A stretch of DNA of 49,944 bases from Anaerolineae bacterium (GTDB lineage Bacteria > Chloroflexota > Anaerolineae > Anaerolineales > E44-bin32), in the NCBI GenBank assembly GCA_011174825.1, contig DUEZ01000086.1, positions 7,598 through 57,541 of the forward strand. Reading direction: 5' to 3'. The notes under the pieces were generated by a model. The model saw only the letters and a program-made list of their open reading frames with translations, was not told the DNA's origin and made no database searches. The position numbers and the translations under genes are program-made. Within the stretch, counting starts at the first letter, position 1; every line of letters begins with the position of its first letter. Below, piece after piece: positions 49,869 through 49,944 of this stretch.

Positions 49869-49944
<76 letters not shown>

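Overview
The window looks like chromosomal DNA of a Chloroflexota bacterium, probably of the Anaerolineae type. This is inferred from gene content and style, not from a marker search. Several lipoproteins have Thr/Pro-rich linkers after the lipid-modified cysteine (one carries the VAQTLTA-type segment common in that group), pheS is controlled by a T-box, many promoters carry an extended -10 box, some genes appear leaderless, and intergenic DNA is crowded with short palindromic repeats. No prophage, integrase, transposase gene or CRISPR array was found. Most of the window is ordinary housekeeping and transport DNA on the minus strand.

Layout. 0-3 kb: phenylalanyl-tRNA synthetase genes (pheT cut by the window start, pheS) behind a Phe-specific T-box, with a four-helix-bundle gene inserted between them. 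3-9 kb: a membrane methyltransferase and three secreted lipoproteins (VWA domain, CapA-like, unknown) separated by dispersed repeats. 9-12 kb: a small operon of 2-hydroxyacid dehydrogenase, HAD phosphatase and metallo-beta-lactamase-fold hydrolase. 12-14 kb: an LctP-type lactate permease overlapped by a tiny membrane protein. 14-17 kb: a three-gene ABC-2 export operon with a clear promoter.

17-32 kb is the least routine part. It holds an overlapping ECF sigma / zinc-finger anti-sigma / MscS-like operon, a second protein built of repeated conserved TM helices, a wHTH-nucleotidyltransferase gene behind two tandem 21-bp palindromes with a broken HEPN partner, a 1,105-residue fusion of APC permease, two USP domains and DUF389, a magnesium-type P-ATPase with a DUF421 protein, an unrecognised acidic protein, a canonical MscS channel and the frameshifted tail of a CorA gene. 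Together this reads as an ion, osmotic and membrane-stress region, with an AT-richer mobile patch in the middle. Its joint function is inference from gene identity and proximity.

32-44 kb: murJ, the xseA-xseB pair, a cinA-type amidohydrolase gene, a block of 100-bp tandem repeats, the primary sigma factor, DUF177, rdgB, a hydrolase/thioredoxin reductase/zinc-ribbon operon and an orphan histidine kinase. 44-48 kb: a zinc/manganese-type ABC importer (permease, ATPase, and a separately transcribed binding lipoprotein) next to a Fur-family regulator with a 7-1-7 operator over its own promoter. 48-50 kb: a DUF389 protein with a long Thr/Pro linker and SH3-like domain, a soluble P-type-ATPase-like HAD protein, and tRNA-Val(CAC) at the right edge.
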